The notes under the pieces: generated by a model
What the model was told of the DNA's origin: nothing
The model's input: only the letters and a program-made list of their open reading frames with translations
Database searches by the model: none
Translations under genes and position numbers: made by a program
From: Verrucomicrobiota bacterium
GTDB lineage: Bacteria; Verrucomicrobiota; Kiritimatiellia; Kiritimatiellales; Tichowtungiaceae
Length of the DNA: 7,574 bases
NCBI GenBank assembly: GCA_020853375.1
Contig: JADYZA010000025.1
Span: forward strand, 1-7,574
Reading direction: 5' to 3'
In this document: piece after piece, positions 6,343 through 7,574 of the stretch
Position numbering within the stretch: position 1 is the stretch's first letter
How the letters are laid out: each line of letters starts with the position of its first letter

Positions 6343-7370
6343 CCGTTCATCCGTGAAAGAAAATCGGCGTAAGCCTGCTTAAGACCCTCTTCCAGAAAAA
6401 CCTTCGGGGTCCAACCAAGGGCATTAATCCGTGAAGAGTCCATCAGCTTTCGAGGAGTTCCGTCCGGCTTAGAGGTGTCCCATTTGATTTCGCCCGTGAA
6501 TCCAACAACCCGTTTGACCGTTTCGGCGATTTCCCGGATCGTGGCTTCTTTTCCGGAACCGATATTGATGTGGGACTGCACCGTGCCGGAGATGTCTGTG
6601 AAGGCCATGGCTTTGTAATTCGCCTTCTCAACAAGAAAAACACAGGCTTCGGCGAGGTCATCGCTATACAAAAACTCACGGAGCGGCGTTCCGGTTCCCC
6701 AGCAGACCACTTCCTTGGCGCCGCTTTGTTTCGCTTCATGGAACCGCCGAATCAGCGCCGGAAGAACATGTGAATTTTCCGGATGATAGTTGTCGCCGGG
6801 GCCGTACATATTAGTCGGCATGGCGGAAATGAAGTTTGTTCCGTATTGCCGGTTGTACGCATCGCAAAGCCGAATGCCCGCGATTTTGGCGATGGCATAC
6901 GGTTCGTTCGTCGGCTCAAGCGGCCCAGTGAGCAGAGCCTCTTCTTTGATCGGTTGCGGTGCCAGCTTGGGATAGATGCAACTCGACCCCAGAAAAAGAA
7001 GTTTTTTCACGCCGTGTTTGTACGCCGCATGAATGACATTCATCTCGATCATGAGATTTTCATAGATGAACTGTCCGCGGTATGTGCTGTTCGCATGAAT
7101 GCCGCCGACTTTTGCCGCGACCAGCACGACATATTCCGGCTTTTCTTTGGCGAAGAACTCCTCAACCGCCGCCTGACTGATCAAATCCAGCTCGTCAATC
7201 GAACGCCCGATCAGATTGGTGTAACCGTGGCGCTGAAAGGCCCGCCAGATTCCGCCGCCGACTAGACCGAGGTGACCGGCTACATAAATCCGCGCGGAGC
7301 GCGGAATGGGGTTTGAAGTTTGGGGTTTGAAGTTTGTAGTCATGTCGGAGGTTTGGGGTTGAGCTTTCAT
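6339..7370 (-). CDS. fcl: GDP-L-fucose synthase (GDP-4-keto-6-deoxy-mannose 3,5-epimerase/4-reductase)
   Basis: NADPH-dependent SDR enzyme making GDP-L-fucose from GDP-4-keto-6-deoxy-D-mannose in the cytoplasm. The 343-residue product has AGHLGLVG (31-38), GSSCIYP (128-134), [12 protein letters not shown] (151-162), [24 protein letters not shown] (positions 187-210) and [15 protein letters not shown] (228-242). Compared with the E. coli enzyme, Ser107, Cys109, Tyr136, Lys140, His179 and Arg187 correspond to Ser129, Cys131, Tyr158, Lys162, His201 and Arg209, all kept and all offset by 22. So the core is colinear and the protein has about 22 extra N-terminal residues. Those residues are encoded by a GTTTGRR heptamer array. 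The start at 7370 is chosen because AAGGGA lies eight bases upstream; the in-frame ATG at 7343 has no ribosome binding site. Its partner gmd is not in the window and is expected beyond the right edge. Confidence 0.95.
   Translation of the reverse strand: MKAQPQTSDMTTNFKPQTSNPIPRSARIYVAGHLGLVGGGIWRAFQRHGYTNLIGRSIDELDLISQAAVEEFFAKEKPEYVVLVAAKVGGIHANSTYRGQFIYENLMIEMNVIHAAYKHGVKKLLFLGSSCIYPKLAPQPIKEEALLTGPLEPTNEPYAIAKIAGIRLCDAYNRQYGTNFISAMPTNMYGPGDNYHPENSHVLPALIRRFHEAKQSGAKEVVCWGTGTPLREFLYSDDLAEACVFLVEKANYKAMAFTDISGTVQSHINIGSGKEATIREIAETVKRVVGFTGEIKWDTSKPDGTPRKLMDSSRINALGWTPKVFLEEGLKQAYADFLSRMNG
7289..7305. repeat. Short perfect hairpin beside heptamer array C
   Basis: TCCGCGC, loop GGA, then GCGCGGA: a 7-bp perfect stem with a 3-base loop, 5 bases from the array. 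It lies at the point where the fcl protein changes from repeat-encoded residues to the conserved Rossmann start ([12 protein letters not shown]). Confidence 0.65.
7311..7364 (+). repeat. Heptamer array C (GTTTGRR) inside the 5' end of fcl
   Basis: On the plus strand, period-7 units run GTTTGAA (7311), GTTTGGG (7318), GTTTGAA (7325), GTTTGTA (7332); after a 12-base break come GTTTGGG (7351) and GTTGAGC (7358). The array is antisense to fcl and encodes nearly all of the protein's extra N-terminal residues ([15 protein letters not shown]). It has no stop in the fcl frame. Every unit begins with GT, as in the arrays in wecB and the SDR epimerase. Confidence 0.8.
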
Positions 7371-7374
7371 GTTT

Positions 7375-7574
7375 TTAGTCCCTTAAAGATTTTATTAGAG
7401 CCGCCAGCATGCGGCGAATTACGGTAATTTCCTGCATCAACGACTGAGTATCCGCTATGAATCCGAGTTTCTCGCTGATGATCAATTGTGTTTCAAGCTC
7501 CGCTGCAGATCCGTCGGCAATACGTAAAAAATGAATAAAGTCATTTGCATGATGACGAGCACTTCCTTCGGCAA
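7375..7574 (-). CDS. Four-helix-bundle protein of the S23/23S rRNA intervening-sequence family, C-terminal part (5' end beyond the right edge)
   Basis: The last 65 codons of a minus-strand gene are present, ending at TAA 7377-7375. They read [19 protein letters not shown], then [19 protein letters not shown], then [21 protein letters not shown]. This matches the family signature: the (I)AEGS-R turn, the FxxFLxIAxGSxAELETQL helix and the terminal R-M-L-x-L-I-K-S-L-R helix. Full-length members are about 115-130 residues, so roughly the first half is missing. They are small homopentameric helical bundles first known from 23S rRNA intervening sequences and related to the Avd protein of diversity-generating retroelements; a role is not established for stand-alone members. 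Here the gene sits directly before fcl, and the fcl ribosome binding site lies inside its last codons, so the two are probably translationally coupled. No template or variable repeat of a retroelement is seen nearby. Confidence 0.88.
   Translation of the reverse strand, partial: AEGSARHHANDFIHFLRIADGSAAELETQLIISEKLGFIADTQSLMQEITVIRRMLAALIKSLRD
7379..7384 (-). promoter_or_regulatory. Ribosome binding site of fcl
   Basis: AAGGGA on the minus strand, eight bases before the ATG at 7370. It overlaps the last codons (AGG GAC) of the four-helix-bundle gene. It decides the fcl start in favour of the long, repeat-encoded N-terminus. Confidence 0.7.

Noticed and set aside
7375..7574. Diversity-generating retroelement (because of the Avd-like fold)
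   Set aside because: No reverse transcriptase, template repeat or variable repeat is visible; the sequence fits the stand-alone S23 family.

Overview
The window is one end-to-end block of a cell-surface polysaccharide biosynthesis cluster from a bacterium of moderate GC content. Every gene that I can support lies on the minus strand, so transcription runs from high to low coordinates. Dense packing, one ATGA stop/start overlap and gaps of only 26 to 61 bases suggest a single operon. Its promoter lies beyond the right edge, and no convincing promoter or terminator is visible inside. The lineage cannot be fixed from the sequence. Period-7 repeats, an S23-type four-helix-bundle gene inside the sugar cluster, and the oxidoreductase-heparinase pair would suit an environmental PVC-group bacterium such as Kiritimatiellota, but that is a weak guess.

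In transcription order the genes are: (1) the C-terminal part of an S23-family four-helix-bundle protein (right edge to 7375); (2) GDP-L-fucose synthase (7370-6339); (3) a left-handed beta-helix acetyltransferase that overlaps it by 4 bases (6342-5809); (4) UDP-GlcNAc 2-epimerase (5754-4471); (5) a GalE/Gne-like SDR sugar epimerase (4444-3404); (6) a 707-residue fusion of an MDR dehydrogenase and a Gfo/Idh/MocA oxidoreductase (3375-1252); (7) the first 396 codons of a heparinase II/III-family (alginate-lyase-like) protein (1190 to the left edge). It begins at 1190 and is open to base 1; in-frame translation recovers the family motifs clearly.

Together these genes would make and modify nucleotide-sugar precursors: GDP-L-fucose, UDP-ManNAc, and a 4-epimerised or otherwise altered UDP-sugar. 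They add O-acetylation, an unassigned redox step, and a possible polysaccharide lyase or lyase-like protein. No glycosyltransferase, flippase, polymerase or GDP-mannose 4,6-dehydratase is in view; these are expected in the flanks.

The most unusual signal is a set of degenerate heptamer arrays (units of the form GT-K-N-N-R-R on the plus strand, antisense to the genes) embedded in the reading frames of three consecutive-locus genes: fcl, wecB and the SDR epimerase. Each array is translated in frame and explains an extra stretch of protein that the family does not need (about 22, 41 and 40-45 residues). Each sits next to a small hairpin with a 3-base loop. The copy in wecB is a quasi-palindrome flanked by near-identical 7-base direct repeats exactly 123 bases (41 codons) apart. 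The copy in the epimerase also carries a run of eight G on the coding strand, where any gain or loss of one base gives an immediate stop. This resembles an in-frame repeat element or phase-variable insertion system and is the main lead here.
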